Origin: Veillonellaceae bacterium
Lineage (GTDB): Bacteria; Bacillota; Negativicutes; Veillonellales; Negativicoccaceae
NCBI GenBank assembly: GCA_022771805.1
Contig: JALELM010000019.1
Span: 1-64,000, forward strand
DNA length: 64,000 nucleotides
Reading direction: 5' to 3'
In this document: positions 8,511-17,093 of the stretch, piece by piece
Numbering within the stretch: the stretch's first letter is position 1
Layout of the letters: every line of letters starts with the position of its first letter
The notes under the pieces: generated by a model
The model's input: the letters and a program-made list of their open reading frames with translations, nothing else
Databases searched by the model: none
What the model was told of the DNA's origin: nothing
Program-made: the position numbers and the translations under genes

Positions 8511-9157
8511 ATACTTCTCCTTTTTGCGGGTCGCCCCGTCGGACGGGGAAGTTCCCATTTGTAATAAATTGCCGGCAAGCGCACGGTCAACACAACAAGG
8601 AAGGTCAGCAGGCCGACCTGGTGCAGCGACAGCCACGGCCTGGCGAGGCAGAAGACGATCCCGCCGGCAAGCGAAGCCGAGGCATATACTTCATGCCGAA
8701 AGATGATCGGAATACGCAAGGCGCAGATATCGCGAATGACACCGCCGCCGCAAGCCGTCATCATGCCGAGGACGATCGGCAGCAGAAACTGCGAGTGCGA
8801 ATCCGCGGCAAGACCCACGACGGCACCGGTCACGGTGAAAGAGGCCAGACCGAAGGTATCGCTCAAATGGAACAGCAGGAGCGACAATTGTCGTCGTCGC
8901 GGCGTACGGCGTAAGGTGCGTGACAGGAGAGCCAGTGCAAACACCGCTGCCAGAGAAATCAGAATATAAATCGGATCACGCAGCGAAGCCGGCGGAGTGT
9001 TGCCGACCAGCACGTCGCGAATCATGCCGCCGCCGACCGCGGTGGCCAAGGCCAACATCGACACGCCGAAGATGTCCATTTTCTTTTGCATGCCGAGAGT
9101 CGCGCCGGACAGGGCGAATGCCGCCGTGCCGAGATAATCGAAAATCGGAGAAATCAT
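8507..9157 (-). CDS. TRIC/YicG family (UPF0126) membrane protein
   Basis: A 216-residue integral membrane protein with about six to seven hydrophobic segments arranged as two repeats. Each repeat carries the family's glycine-rich motif: A-V-G-G-G-M-I-R-D-V-L in the first and A-C-G-G-G-V-I-R-D-I-C in the second. Homologues form trimeric cation channels; the natural substrate in bacteria is uncertain. A good ribosome-binding site (GAGGAG) precedes the ATG, and an extended -10 element lies ~30 bp upstream. It is the first gene of a two-gene minus-strand operon with the DUF4127 gene. Confidence 0.88.
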   Translation of the reverse strand: MISPIFDYLGTAAFALSGATLGMQKKMDIFGVSMLALATAVGGGMIRDVLVGNTPPASLRDPIYILISLAAVFALALLSRTLRRTPRRRQLSLLLFHLSDTFGLASFTVTGAVVGLAADSHSQFLLPIVLGMMTACGGGVIRDICALRIPIIFRHEVYASASLAGGIVFCLARPWLSLHQVGLLTFLVVLTVRLPAIYYKWELPRPTGRPAKRRSI

Positions 9158-9186
9158 AATAAACTCCTCTGTTTGTATATATGATG

Positions 9187-9195
9187 ATTATAACA
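9187..9195 (-). promoter_or_regulatory. Extended -10 promoter for the TRIC/DUF4127 operon
   Basis: Read on the minus strand, 9195-9187 is TGTTATAAT, an extended -10 element. It would start transcription about 20 nt before the ATG at 9157. No convincing -35 box is seen. Confidence 0.5.
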
Positions 9196-9267
9196 TGTGT
9201 AGGGCACAATTGGCGGGAAGAATTGGCGGATGTGGTACAATTTAACTATACAACAGGGAGGGATACC

Positions 9268-12183
9268 ATGAAATATATAGAGAAACAACGGTTAGCGGGA
9301 TTTATCGTTGAACGAGCCGAACGGGTGGCGGAAATCGATGCGGATGCATATGTATTGCGGCACGAGCGTACCGGTGCCCGCTTATTATATCTGGACAGCG
9401 CGGATGACAATAAAGTGTTTTCGGTGACGTTTCGCACGCCGCCGACGGACTCGACCGGCGTGGCGCATATCCTCGAGCATTCCGTTTTGTGCGGGTCGGA
9501 CAGATACCCGTTGCGCGAGCCGTTTGTCGAGTTGGTCAAGGGATCGCTGAACACCTTTTTGAATGCAATGACCTATCCGGATAAAACGATGTATCCGGTG
9601 GCAAGCCGTAATCTGCAGGATTTTCGCAATCTGACGGCGGTGTACCTGGATGCGGTCTTTGCGCCGGCGATGCGGGAAGATCCGTATATTTTGATGCAAG
9701 AAGGCTGGCATTATGATATAGAAGATCCGGCCGCACCGCTGGTATACAACGGTGTTGTTTATAACGAGATGAAGGGGGCTCTGTCTTCGCCGGATGATGT
9801 ATTGCAGCAGCGGGCGATGGAATTGCTGTTCCCCGACACGACTTACGGAGTGGAATCCGGCGGGGATCCGGAACATATCCCGGAACTGACGTTTGCAGCG
9901 TTCCGCGATTTTTACCGGCAGCACTACCATCCCTCGAACGCCTACTTCTTCCTTTACGGTGATCTGCCGCTCGAGGAAACGCTGGCCTATATCCATGATG
10001 AATACCTGTCGCATTTCACCCAAGCACCGGCGGCGGGTGAGATTGCAACGCAGGCGCCGCTTGCCGAGCGGGTGACGGCGGTGTATGAATACGGTGTCGC
10101 CGCGGAGGACAGTCTGCAGGGCAAGAGTCTGCACGCGTTGGAGATCGCTTTCCCGGCGGGAATGCAGCCTGCCGAAATACTGGGAATGAAGGTGTTGAGC
10201 TATGTGCTCGCCGCGATTCCGGGCGCGCCGCTGAAAGAGAGAATTATTGCGGCCGGTTTGGGGACGGACATTTCCGCCGCGTTTATCGAGAGTCTGAAAC
10301 AGCCGGTCTGGCATTGGGAGGTCGTCGGCTCGGAGCGTGAGCAGCAGGCGGCGGTGCTGCAGGCATTGGATGACGGTGTCGCCGAGTTGGTGCGGGACGG
10401 CATTCCGGCGGGACTGCTGGAAGCGGCATTGAATCGCTTTGAGTTCAGTCTGCGGGAAAATGATTTCCAAGGACGGCCGAAAGGCCTGTATTACAACATT
10501 GCCGCGCTGAATTATTGGCTGTATGATGAGGATCCGTTGGCCGGCTTGCGCTACGAAGACGATTTGCGTACCTTGCGCAACGGCCTGACGAACGGTTTCT
10601 TCACGGAACTTCTGCAGAAATATTACTTGGACAATACCCATCAGGCGGCGGTGACGATGGCGCCGGCGGCGGGGCTTACGGAAGCGAAAGAAGCGGCGGA
10701 AGCGGCGCGTCTGGCGGCGGTGAAGGAAGGGCTTTCGTCGGCGGAAGTGGACGCGCTGGTGGCACAGACGAAGACCCTGCGGGAACGGCAACGAACACCG
10801 GACACGGAAGAACATCTGGCGACGATTCCCCTGCTGAAAAAAGAGGACTTGCCGCACGAAACGGATGACGACAGTCTGACGGAAACATCTTGCGGCGGAC
10901 GGCCGCTGTACGGCTTTACCGGCGAAACACACGGGATTATTTACGCGAATTTATACTTCGATTTGGCGGATCTGACGGCCGAGGAGTTCCGCTATACCGT
11001 CTTGCTGGCGGATTTGGCGGGAATGTTGGCAACGGAGCATTACGGCTACGGCGAGCTGGCGCAGGCCGTCGATCGGTACACCGGCGGCATTCAGGTCGGA
11101 ATGGAACTGGTTTCGCATTATTTGGACGATACGCAAGTGCGGCGGTTTGTCACGGTGCGAGGCAAGGCCTTGACGGCGCATGCCGAGAAATTGATCGAAT
11201 TGACGGACGAGATCATCAATCGCACGCAATACACGGATACGAACCGTCTTGGTGAGCTCTTGCGGGAAAAGAAGTCGGACTGGGATTTGCAGCTGTTTCG
11301 TATGGGAAACAGCTTGATGATGAACCGGGCGCTTTCGTATGTGTCTCCTTATGAACGTTGGGCGGATGAAACGCGGCTTTCCTACTATGCATTTCTGCAG
11401 GAAGTGTTGCGGCAGGATCCGGCGGCAGTGGCGCAACGCTTGACGGCCGTCGCCCGGCGGGTGTTCCGGCGGGATGCGGTGCTCTTACAGGTCACGGGCG
11501 GCGAGGAAGAAATGGCGGCGGCGCAACGGCTGCTGCCGGGGCTGTTGGCCAATCTGGCGAGCGAACCCTGCGGCGCGGCGACACGCGATTTGCCTCTGCA
11601 CACCGGGAACGAAGCGTTCCTGAGTGTCGGCAAGGTGCAATACGTGGCGCAGGGCGGTAATTTCCGGCGTGCGGGCTTCGAATACAGCGGCAGTCTGGAA
11701 GTCATGGCCGGTATTTTGCGCTATGATTATCTGTGGCAGCAGGTTCGGGTGTTGGGCGGTGCCTATGGTGCACATGTCCAAATCAGTGCAACGGGCAATA
11801 CCGTTTTCTGTTCGTATCGGGATCCGAACTTGAAAGAAACGCTGGATGTGTATGCCGCCATGCCGCAGGCCATGGCCGCGTTCGATGTGACGGAACGGAT
11901 GATGCGACAGTATGTAATCGGCGCGTTGGCACCGACACAGACGCAGTTTACCCTGCCGATGCGGGCGCAACGGGCAATGCGGCGCTTGCTGGGCGAGATG
12001 CCGCGGAGCTACCGTCAGCGGATTCGCGAAGAATTGATCTCCTGCACGCAGGCGGATATCCGAGCTACGGCGCCCTTGTTGCAGGCGGTTATCGACCAGC
12101 AACGTATTTGTGTAATGGGAAGTGAAAGTAAGATTCATGAACAGCAGGAACTTTTCCGCGACATCATCTCCTTCGGCGAGTGA
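9268..12183 (+). CDS. M16C (PreP/Cym1-like) insulinase-family zinc metalloprotease
   Basis: A 971-residue peptidase of the presequence-protease branch, which degrades short unstructured peptides inside a closed two-half chamber. The inverted zinc motif H-I-L-E-H (residues 67-71) is present, followed by the family block C-G-S-x-R-Y-P-L-R-E-P-F and L-N-A-M-T-Y-P-D-K-T-M-Y-P. The N-half also has V-Y-N-E-M-K-G-A, which supplies the downstream zinc-ligand glutamate. The length matches full M16C enzymes. I chose ATG 9268 because GGGAGG lies 6 bp upstream; the frame is open from 9181 without a good start. No signal peptide is visible, so it is probably cytoplasmic. The gluQ gene overlaps its 3' end. 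Confidence 0.92.
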   Translation: MKYIEKQRLAGFIVERAERVAEIDADAYVLRHERTGARLLYLDSADDNKVFSVTFRTPPTDSTGVAHILEHSVLCGSDRYPLREPFVELVKGSLNTFLNAMTYPDKTMYPVASRNLQDFRNLTAVYLDAVFAPAMREDPYILMQEGWHYDIEDPAAPLVYNGVVYNEMKGALSSPDDVLQQRAMELLFPDTTYGVESGGDPEHIPELTFAAFRDFYRQHYHPSNAYFFLYGDLPLEETLAYIHDEYLSHFTQAPAAGEIATQAPLAERVTAVYEYGVAAEDSLQGKSLHALEIAFPAGMQPAEILGMKVLSYVLAAIPGAPLKERIIAAGLGTDISAAFIESLKQPVWHWEVVGSEREQQAAVLQALDDGVAELVRDGIPAGLLEAALNRFEFSLRENDFQGRPKGLYYNIAALNYWLYDEDPLAGLRYEDDLRTLRNGLTNGFFTELLQKYYLDNTHQAAVTMAPAAGLTEAKEAAEAARLAAVKEGLSSAEVDALVAQTKTLRERQRTPDTEEHLATIPLLKKEDLPHETDDDSLTETSCGGRPLYGFTGETHGIIYANLYFDLADLTAEEFRYTVLLADLAGMLATEHYGYGELAQAVDRYTGGIQVGMELVSHYLDDTQVRRFVTVRGKALTAHAEKLIELTDEIINRTQYTDTNRLGELLREKKSDWDLQLFRMGNSLMMNRALSYVSPYERWADETRLSYYAFLQEVLRQDPAAVAQRLTAVARRVFRRDAVLLQVTGGEEEMAAAQRLLPGLLANLASEPCGAATRDLPLHTGNEAFLSVGKVQYVAQGGNFRRAGFEYSGSLEVMAGILRYDYLWQQVRVLGGAYGAHVQISATGNTVFCSYRDPNLKETLDVYAAMPQAMAAFDVTERMMRQYVIGALAPTQTQFTLPMRAQRAMRRLLGEMPRSYRQRIREELISCTQADIRATAPLLQAVIDQQRICVMGSESKIHEQQELFRDIISFGE

Positions 12184-13108
12184 ATACCGGGGGCGTTTTG
12201 CACCCAGCCCGACGGGATATCTGCACTTGGGGCATGCCTGGGTGGCGTTGATTTCCCGTTGCGCCGCTCGGCGTGCCGGGGGCAAGTGGGTATTGCGAGT
12301 GGAAGATATCGATCGGGAGCGTTGCCGGGCGGAATATGAAGAGGCGCTTTACGAGGATCTGACCTGGCTCGGCCTGACTTGGGACGAGGGGCCGGATTGC
12401 GGCGGCCCGTACGGCCCGTATCGGCAGAGCGAACGGGCGGAACAATACGAAGCGGTCTTGGCCGGTTGGCGGCGGGAAGGGCTTCTGTACCCCTGCACCT
12501 GCCGGCGGGCGCGTCTGCAAGCCGTAGCGGCCGCACCGCACCGCGGTGAGCGAAGAACCGTGTATGACGGACATTGCCGACGGATTCCGGCAGCCGCGGC
12601 AGAGGCGGCACTGCGTTGGCGCGGCGAGGACGAGACGATTCGCTTTTGGGAGCATGACGGCAAGACGGCTGTCGTGCGCTTGTATGCCGCGACGGACGAC
12701 ATCATTTTGCAACGGGCGGACGGAGCGTACAGCTACCAATTTGCCGTCGCCTATGACGACGCAACGATGCGCCTGACGGAGGTGGTACGCAGCAATGATC
12801 TGTGGGATTCCACAGCTTGGCAGGTTCGCCTGATCGAGAGACTCGGCTATACCGCTCCCGTATATTGGCATGTGCCTGTTTTGACGGATCACAACGGGGT
12901 GCGTTTGTCCAAGCGCCAGCAGGGGACGACGTTGCGAGAACTGCGCGCGGCGGGAAAGACTCCGGCGGAGATATTCGGACTCCTGCTGCAGCTGGCCGGC
13001 GCAAACCCGAGCGGGCGACCGTTGAGTTTGGCGGAAGTCGAAGCATCGGATCTGCGGACGTGGGATTTGGGCGCCGATCAAATCAATGCGGAGGAGGAAA
13101 TGCGGTGA
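12137..13108 (+). CDS. gluQ: Glutamyl-Q tRNA(Asp) synthetase
   Basis: A 323-residue paralogue of the glutamyl-tRNA synthetase catalytic domain that glutamylates the queuosine base at position 34 of tRNA(Asp). The family motifs are present: R-F-A-P-S-P-T-G-Y-L-H-L-G-H (HIGH-like, residues 20-33), R-V-E-D-I-D-R-E-R, a Y-P-C-T-C pair near residue 119 with a later C (zinc-binding insertion), and R-L-S-K-R (KMSKS-like, about residue 256). The protein lacks an anticodon-binding domain, which fits GluQRS rather than GltX. It overlaps the 3' end of the protease gene in another frame. A GTG at 12122 is an alternative start and neither candidate has a strong ribosome-binding site. Confidence 0.9.
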   Translation: MNSRNFSATSSPSASEYRGRFAPSPTGYLHLGHAWVALISRCAARRAGGKWVLRVEDIDRERCRAEYEEALYEDLTWLGLTWDEGPDCGGPYGPYRQSERAEQYEAVLAGWRREGLLYPCTCRRARLQAVAAAPHRGERRTVYDGHCRRIPAAAAEAALRWRGEDETIRFWEHDGKTAVVRLYAATDDIILQRADGAYSYQFAVAYDDATMRLTEVVRSNDLWDSTAWQVRLIERLGYTAPVYWHVPVLTDHNGVRLSKRQQGTTLRELRAAGKTPAEIFGLLLQLAGANPSGRPLSLAEVEASDLRTWDLGADQINAEEEMR

Positions 13109-13476
13109 ATATCGAAGAGGCTAAAAAGTTAAAAGTTTGGGCCGTGGTGGGGGCTACGCCCAAAAAAGAAAAATTCGGGAATCGGATTTTTCATCATTTG
13201 CTGAAGAAAGGCTATGAAGTGTATCCCGTCCATCCGACAGCCACGGAAATTGACGGACATACCTGCTACCGATCGGTACGGGACTTGCCGACGGTACCGG
13301 ATATCGTGGATTTCGTTGTCGGCGAAGAGGCGGGACTGCAAGCCGTCGCCGATTGTGCGGCGGTCGGCGTACGGGTCGTTTGGCTGCAGCCGGGGGCGGA
13401 CTCCCGAGTAGTGGCGGAAGCGGCAAAAGCCGGCGGCATGGAAGTTATCTGTGATTGCGTTTTAGTAAGCATTTGA
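13105..13476 (+). CDS. CoA-binding domain protein (YccU-like)
   Basis: A 123-residue single-domain Rossmann protein of the CoA_binding_2 family. The N-terminal strand V-W-A-V-V-G-A-T-P with K-F-G-N-R-I, the Y-P-V-H-P-T segment and D-I-V-D-F-V-V match homologues related to the CoA-binding half of succinyl-CoA synthetase. Its role is unknown. The GTG start overlaps the gluQ stop (GTGA), with GGAGGA upstream, so it is translationally coupled. Confidence 0.85.
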   Translation: MNIEEAKKLKVWAVVGATPKKEKFGNRIFHHLLKKGYEVYPVHPTATEIDGHTCYRSVRDLPTVPDIVDFVVGEEAGLQAVADCAAVGVRVVWLQPGADSRVVAEAAKAGGMEVICDCVLVSI

Positions 13477-13506
13477 TAATAAAATAATTAGAAATAGGGG
13501 GAATTT

Positions 13507-13540
13507 GCACCGGATTCGGTGCGGACTCTCCTTTTTTATT
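13507..13540 (+). terminator. Probable intrinsic terminator before the dcw cluster
   Basis: A short 6-bp stem (GCACCG/CGGTGC, loop GATT) is followed 9 nt later by a T-rich run (CTTTTTTATT). The spacing between stem and U-tract is longer than ideal, so the call is moderate. Confidence 0.5.
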
Positions 13541-13711
13541 GCCCGAAAAGCAAGATATGGTATGCATCCGAGAAAACAACCCTATAAATAGTAGTTATTA
13601 CCGGCGATGACCGACAGGGCGGGAAACCGGCGAATGTGGGGCGGAATATTCTAATTAGTGGGGGATTGTGGTAATATATGGGTAAAAGTGGAGGAAAGAG
13701 AGGTGACGCAT
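13541..13711. other. Intergenic region upstream of mraZ
   Basis: No gene or known RNA motif is seen. It should carry the promoter of the dcw cluster, but no convincing -35/-10 pair was found. Repeats of a TGGGG-type sequence, the usual MraZ operator, could occur in the GTGGGGCGG...AGTGGGGGA segment near 13633-13665; this is suggestive only. Confidence 0.3.
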
Positions 13712-14152
13712 ATGTTCATGGGAAAACATTCCCACACGGTGGACAGCAAGGGACGCATGATTATTCCCGCCGCATTTCGCGAAGAATTGGGCGAGTCCTT
13801 TGTGATTACCCGCGGACTGGATGCGTGCCTCACGATTTATCCGCAGGATCGCTGGGCGGAAATGGTCGGCAAGTTGCAACGACTCTCCACGACGAAGAAA
13901 GAAGTGCGTCAGCTGGTTCGTTTCCTGCTCGGCGGCAGTAACGAGTTGGAGTGCGACCGCCAGGGGCGCGTGTTGATTCCCGTGCATTTGCGTGAGTATG
14001 CGGATATTCGGCGCGATGCGGTCGTTGTCGGAGCCGGCAACCAGATTGAAATCTGGAGCAAGGCGCGTCTCAGTGCATACGAGGAAGAATCTTTCGATAC
14101 GATCAGCGATGTGGCGGCAAGCATCGACTTGCCGTTGGACTTCAGTTTATAG
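13712..14152 (+). CDS. mraZ: Transcriptional regulator MraZ
   Basis: A 146-residue protein with two SpoVT/AbrB-like repeats. It begins M-F-M-G-K-H-S-H-T-V-D-S-K-G-R-M-I-I-P, and the second repeat has N-E-L-E-C-D-R-Q-G-R-V-L-I-P. Ring-shaped MraZ oligomers bind repeats in their own promoter and adjust expression of the division/cell-wall cluster. The start at 13712 gives the conserved N-terminus and has AGAGGTGA upstream; the frame extends back to 13658 but without family similarity. It is the first gene of the cluster and sits 8 bp before rsmH. Confidence 0.95.
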   Translation: MFMGKHSHTVDSKGRMIIPAAFREELGESFVITRGLDACLTIYPQDRWAEMVGKLQRLSTTKKEVRQLVRFLLGGSNELECDRQGRVLIPVHLREYADIRRDAVVVGAGNQIEIWSKARLSAYEEESFDTISDVAASIDLPLDFSL

Positions 14153-14160
14153 AGGCCGCC

Positions 14161-15090
14161 ATGTTTGCACATATAGCGGTGCTCCTGCGGGAATTGGTAG
14201 ACGGTGTGGTGCAAAAGCCGGGCGGTGTGTATGTAGATATGACACTCGGCGGTGCCGGCCACGCGACGGCGCTGGCAGAAATGCTGCTGCCGGCGGGGCG
14301 ACTGATCGGGATTGATCGGGACGAAGCGGCGCTTGCGGCCGCCCGGGAACGCCTGCGGGATGTGAAGTGCCGCGTGGATCTGGTTCGTAGCAATTATGCG
14401 GATCTGCCGGCCGTTCTTCGGGATTTGGGCATTGCGGAGGTCGACGGGATCATTTGTGACCTGGGCGTTTCTTCGCACCAATTGGACACGGCGGAGCGCG
14501 GTTTTTCTTACATGCAGGACGGCCTGCTGGATATGCGGATGGATCGCCGCCAGGAATTATCGGCGTATGAAGTAGTCAATTCCTACGGCGAGCAAGAATT
14601 GGCGGATATCATTCGGAATTACGGTGAAGAGCGTTGGGCGCGCCGGATTGCACAATTTATCGTGGCGGCGCGGCGGGAAGCACCGTTGCAGCGAACGAGT
14701 GAATTGGTGGACGTGATCAAACGGGCGATACCGGCGGGGGCAAGGAAAGACGGTCCGCACCCGGCCAAGAGAACTTTTCAGGCGATTCGCATCGAAGTAA
14801 ACGGGGAGCTGCGTGATTTGGAAGGGGCGCTGCGACAAGCCGTGACGGCATTGGCGCCGCAAGGACGTATCGGCGTGATCAGCTTTCACTCGCTGGAGGA
14901 TCGAACGGTAAAGAATTTATTTCGGGAGTTGGCGACAGGCTGCACCTGTCCGCCGCAGTTCCCGGTCTGCGTTTGCGGCAAGAAAGCGATTTTGCAACGC
15001 AATATAAAAAAGATTAAGCCGAGTAAAGAAGAAGTGGCAGCCAATCCGAGAGCGCGAAGTGCAATCTTGCGTATCGCGGAGAAAATGTAG
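14161..15090 (+). CDS. rsmH: 16S rRNA (cytosine1402-N4)-methyltransferase RsmH
   Basis: A 309-residue SAM-dependent enzyme that N4-methylates C1402 in the ribosomal P site. The class I motif V-D-M-T-L-G-G-A-G-H-A is near residues 24-34. D-G-I-I-C-D-L-G-V-S-S-H-Q-L-D is near 97-111. The C-terminal I-S-F-H-S-L-E-D-R-T-V-K block is intact. Length and order (mraZ-rsmH-ftsL) are standard. AGAGG lies upstream of the ATG. Confidence 0.96.
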   Translation: MFAHIAVLLRELVDGVVQKPGGVYVDMTLGGAGHATALAEMLLPAGRLIGIDRDEAALAAARERLRDVKCRVDLVRSNYADLPAVLRDLGIAEVDGIICDLGVSSHQLDTAERGFSYMQDGLLDMRMDRRQELSAYEVVNSYGEQELADIIRNYGEERWARRIAQFIVAARREAPLQRTSELVDVIKRAIPAGARKDGPHPAKRTFQAIRIEVNGELRDLEGALRQAVTALAPQGRIGVISFHSLEDRTVKNLFRELATGCTCPPQFPVCVCGKKAILQRNIKKIKPSKEEVAANPRARSAILRIAEKM

Positions 15091-15103
15091 GGAGGAATTC
15101 AAC

Positions 15104-15556
15104 ATGACGGCAAAGACGCAAACATTCCGGTATACGTTGGCAGAGACTACGGACGTAGTCGTCCCGCGAGCGCATCGAGCGGCAAGTACGGTCGGTACAT
15201 GGGAGCGCAGCGCCGGCAGAAGTGCGGCCGGGTCGTTGTGGCGAGTTCTGACCAAGCCGGTCGTCCTGTTGGCGATTGCGGGGATTTCCCTGATGAGCGG
15301 AATGTATGCCTGCAACGGCGTGTTGGCACAGCAACGTTACGATGTGCAACAGGTACGCAGCCGCGTGGTCGCTCTGACGAAAACCAATGAAGCGTTGCGT
15401 CTGGAAGTGGAACAATTGAAGTCTCCGAATCGGATTCAGGTACTGGCCGAGACGCAGCTGGGAATGTTTACGCCGTCACAGGTGCTCTACAGCAGCGCAA
15501 GTGCAAATACGGTGGCTGCCAAAGTCGATAAATCCGCGGACGGGATTCGTGATTAA
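15104..15556 (+). CDS. ftsL: Cell division protein FtsL (septum-formation initiator-like)
   Basis: A 150-residue bitopic membrane protein: a ~50-residue basic cytoplasmic tail, one hydrophobic segment (about residues 52-70) and a periplasmic coiled coil (Q-Q-V-R-S-R-V-V-A-L-T-K-T-N-E-A-L-R-L). A conserved P-N-R-I-Q-V-L-A-E-T-Q-L-G-M segment follows. Such proteins pair with FtsB/DivIC and FtsQ/DivIB in the divisome. GGGAGGAA lies before the ATG; the frame open to 15059 overlaps rsmH and is not needed. A terminator follows, and the usual next gene, ftsI, is absent. Confidence 0.85.
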   Translation: MTAKTQTFRYTLAETTDVVVPRAHRAASTVGTWERSAGRSAAGSLWRVLTKPVVLLAIAGISLMSGMYACNGVLAQQRYDVQQVRSRVVALTKTNEALRLEVEQLKSPNRIQVLAETQLGMFTPSQVLYSSASANTVAAKVDKSADGIRD

Positions 15557-15580
15557 AAGCAGCCTTCGGGCTGCTTTTTC
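15555..15580 (+). terminator. Intrinsic terminator between ftsL and murE
   Basis: AAAAGCAGCC-TTCG-GGCTGCTTTT is a perfect 10-bp stem capped by a stable UUCG tetraloop, followed by a further T. It sits inside the dcw cluster and should uncouple mraZ-rsmH-ftsL from the mur genes unless read through. Confidence 0.85.
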
Positions 15581-15595
15581 AATAAAGGGGATCAA

Positions 15596-17092
15596 ATGAA
15601 CCAGACAAAAGATATCCGAAACTTAGCTGAATTTTTGGGAGCGGAGCTGCATGGCGGAAATCCGCATACGGTTGTGCAACAGCTGACAAGCGATTCGCGC
15701 CAGGTGCGGGAAGGCGCATTGTTCGTCTGCCTGCGCGGTGCTCATGCGGACGGCCATCGCTTTGCCGCTGCGGCCGTGGCGCAAGGGGCGGTTGCGGTAT
15801 TGGCGGAGGAAGTGCTCGCATTGCCGGAGCACGTGGCACAATGCATCGTGCCCGACACCTTTGCGGCGATGCGACAGCTGGCGGCGTATTTTTACGACTA
15901 TCCGTCGCGCCGGCTGCGGTTGATCGGGGTGACGGGCACGAACGGGAAGACCACCGTCTCCCACATGATTGCACATTTACTGGAGCGCGAAGGATACAGT
16001 GTCGGTGTCATCGGAACGGTGCATGTTACCTTTGCCGGCAGAGAAGAGCCCGTGCACAATACGACGCCGGATGCGGATGTATTGCAGGAGATTCTGGCGC
16101 GCATGGTCGTCGCCAGAGTAACACATGTAGTGATGGAAGTGTCTTCCCATGCGTTGGACATGGGGCGGGTGCGCGGCTGCGAATTCGATACGGCGGTATT
16201 CACGAATTTGACACAGGATCATCTCGATTACCACGAAACGATGGAGAACTATGCGGCGGCCAAGGCGAAGCTGTTCGCGCTGGTTTCCGAGCCGGGAACC
16301 AAGGCCCTGAAGAATGCCGTCTTGAACAGCGACGATGCCTATTGGCGCTGGCCGGCGGATGCGGTAGCGACCGAGCGCTGTCGCTTGCTCACCTACGGCC
16401 GGGGCGAGGCGGATTTTCGCGCGACGGCCGTGCAGGTACGAGCGACCGGTTCGACCTGCACATTGCTTTATGACGGAGCGGAATATCCGATTCAGTTGGG
16501 CGCGATCGGCATGTTCAACGTGTACAATGCGTTGGCCGCCATTGCGACGGGGGTGGCGGAAGGTATTCCGTTGCCGCGTGTTCTGGACGGGATGCAGGAT
16601 TTTGTCGCAGTTCCGGGACGCTTTGAGCGGGTGGACGAGGGGCAGGATTTTGCCGTCGTGGTCGATTATGCACATACACCGGACGGCTTGGAAAATATTT
16701 TGAAGACCGCCCGAGAAATTACGGACGGACGCGTCCTGATCACCTTCGGTTGCGGCGGTGACCGCGATGCGACAAAGCGGCCGATCATGGGCGAGATCGC
16801 CGCAAAGTACGCGGATGTTGTATTAATCACGAGCGATAACCCGCGCAGCGAAGATCCGGATGCGATTATCGCGCAGATCCGTGAGGGCGCGGCGTATGCC
16901 CAAAGCCGCCAGGGACAGGTGCTGTGTGAACCGGATCGGCAGCGTGCCATTGCCGAGATCATCGGCATGGCGACCACCGGTGACGTGGTTCTGATTGCAG
17001 GCAAGGGGCATGAGGATTATCAAATCCTGCTTGACCGCACCATTCATTTTGATGATCGCGAAGAAGCGCGAAAGGTATTGAAAGGTAACTGA
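15596..17092 (+). CDS. murE: UDP-MurNAc-L-Ala-D-Glu:meso-diaminopimelate ligase
   Basis: A 498-residue cytoplasmic Mur ligase that adds the third peptidoglycan stem residue using ATP. Three Mur ligase domains are visible: the UDP-binding N-terminal domain with T-S-D-S-R-Q-V-R, the central ATPase with G-V-T-G-T-N-G-K-T-T-V (about residues 110-120), and the C-terminal domain with S-D-N-P-R-S-E-D-P. The DNPR motif marks meso-diaminopimelate rather than lysine specificity and agrees with a Gram-negative-type wall. AAAGGGG precedes the ATG. murF begins 1 bp after its stop. Confidence 0.96.
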   Translation: MNQTKDIRNLAEFLGAELHGGNPHTVVQQLTSDSRQVREGALFVCLRGAHADGHRFAAAAVAQGAVAVLAEEVLALPEHVAQCIVPDTFAAMRQLAAYFYDYPSRRLRLIGVTGTNGKTTVSHMIAHLLEREGYSVGVIGTVHVTFAGREEPVHNTTPDADVLQEILARMVVARVTHVVMEVSSHALDMGRVRGCEFDTAVFTNLTQDHLDYHETMENYAAAKAKLFALVSEPGTKALKNAVLNSDDAYWRWPADAVATERCRLLTYGRGEADFRATAVQVRATGSTCTLLYDGAEYPIQLGAIGMFNVYNALAAIATGVAEGIPLPRVLDGMQDFVAVPGRFERVDEGQDFAVVVDYAHTPDGLENILKTAREITDGRVLITFGCGGDRDATKRPIMGEIAAKYADVVLITSDNPRSEDPDAIIAQIREGAAYAQSRQGQVLCEPDRQRAIAEIIGMATTGDVVLIAGKGHEDYQILLDRTIHFDDREEARKVLKGN

Positions 17093-17093
17093 C

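Noticed and set aside
13633-13700. Definite MraZ operator repeats
   Set aside because: G-rich TGGGG-like runs occur near 13633-13665, but spacing and sequence are too irregular to call an operator.
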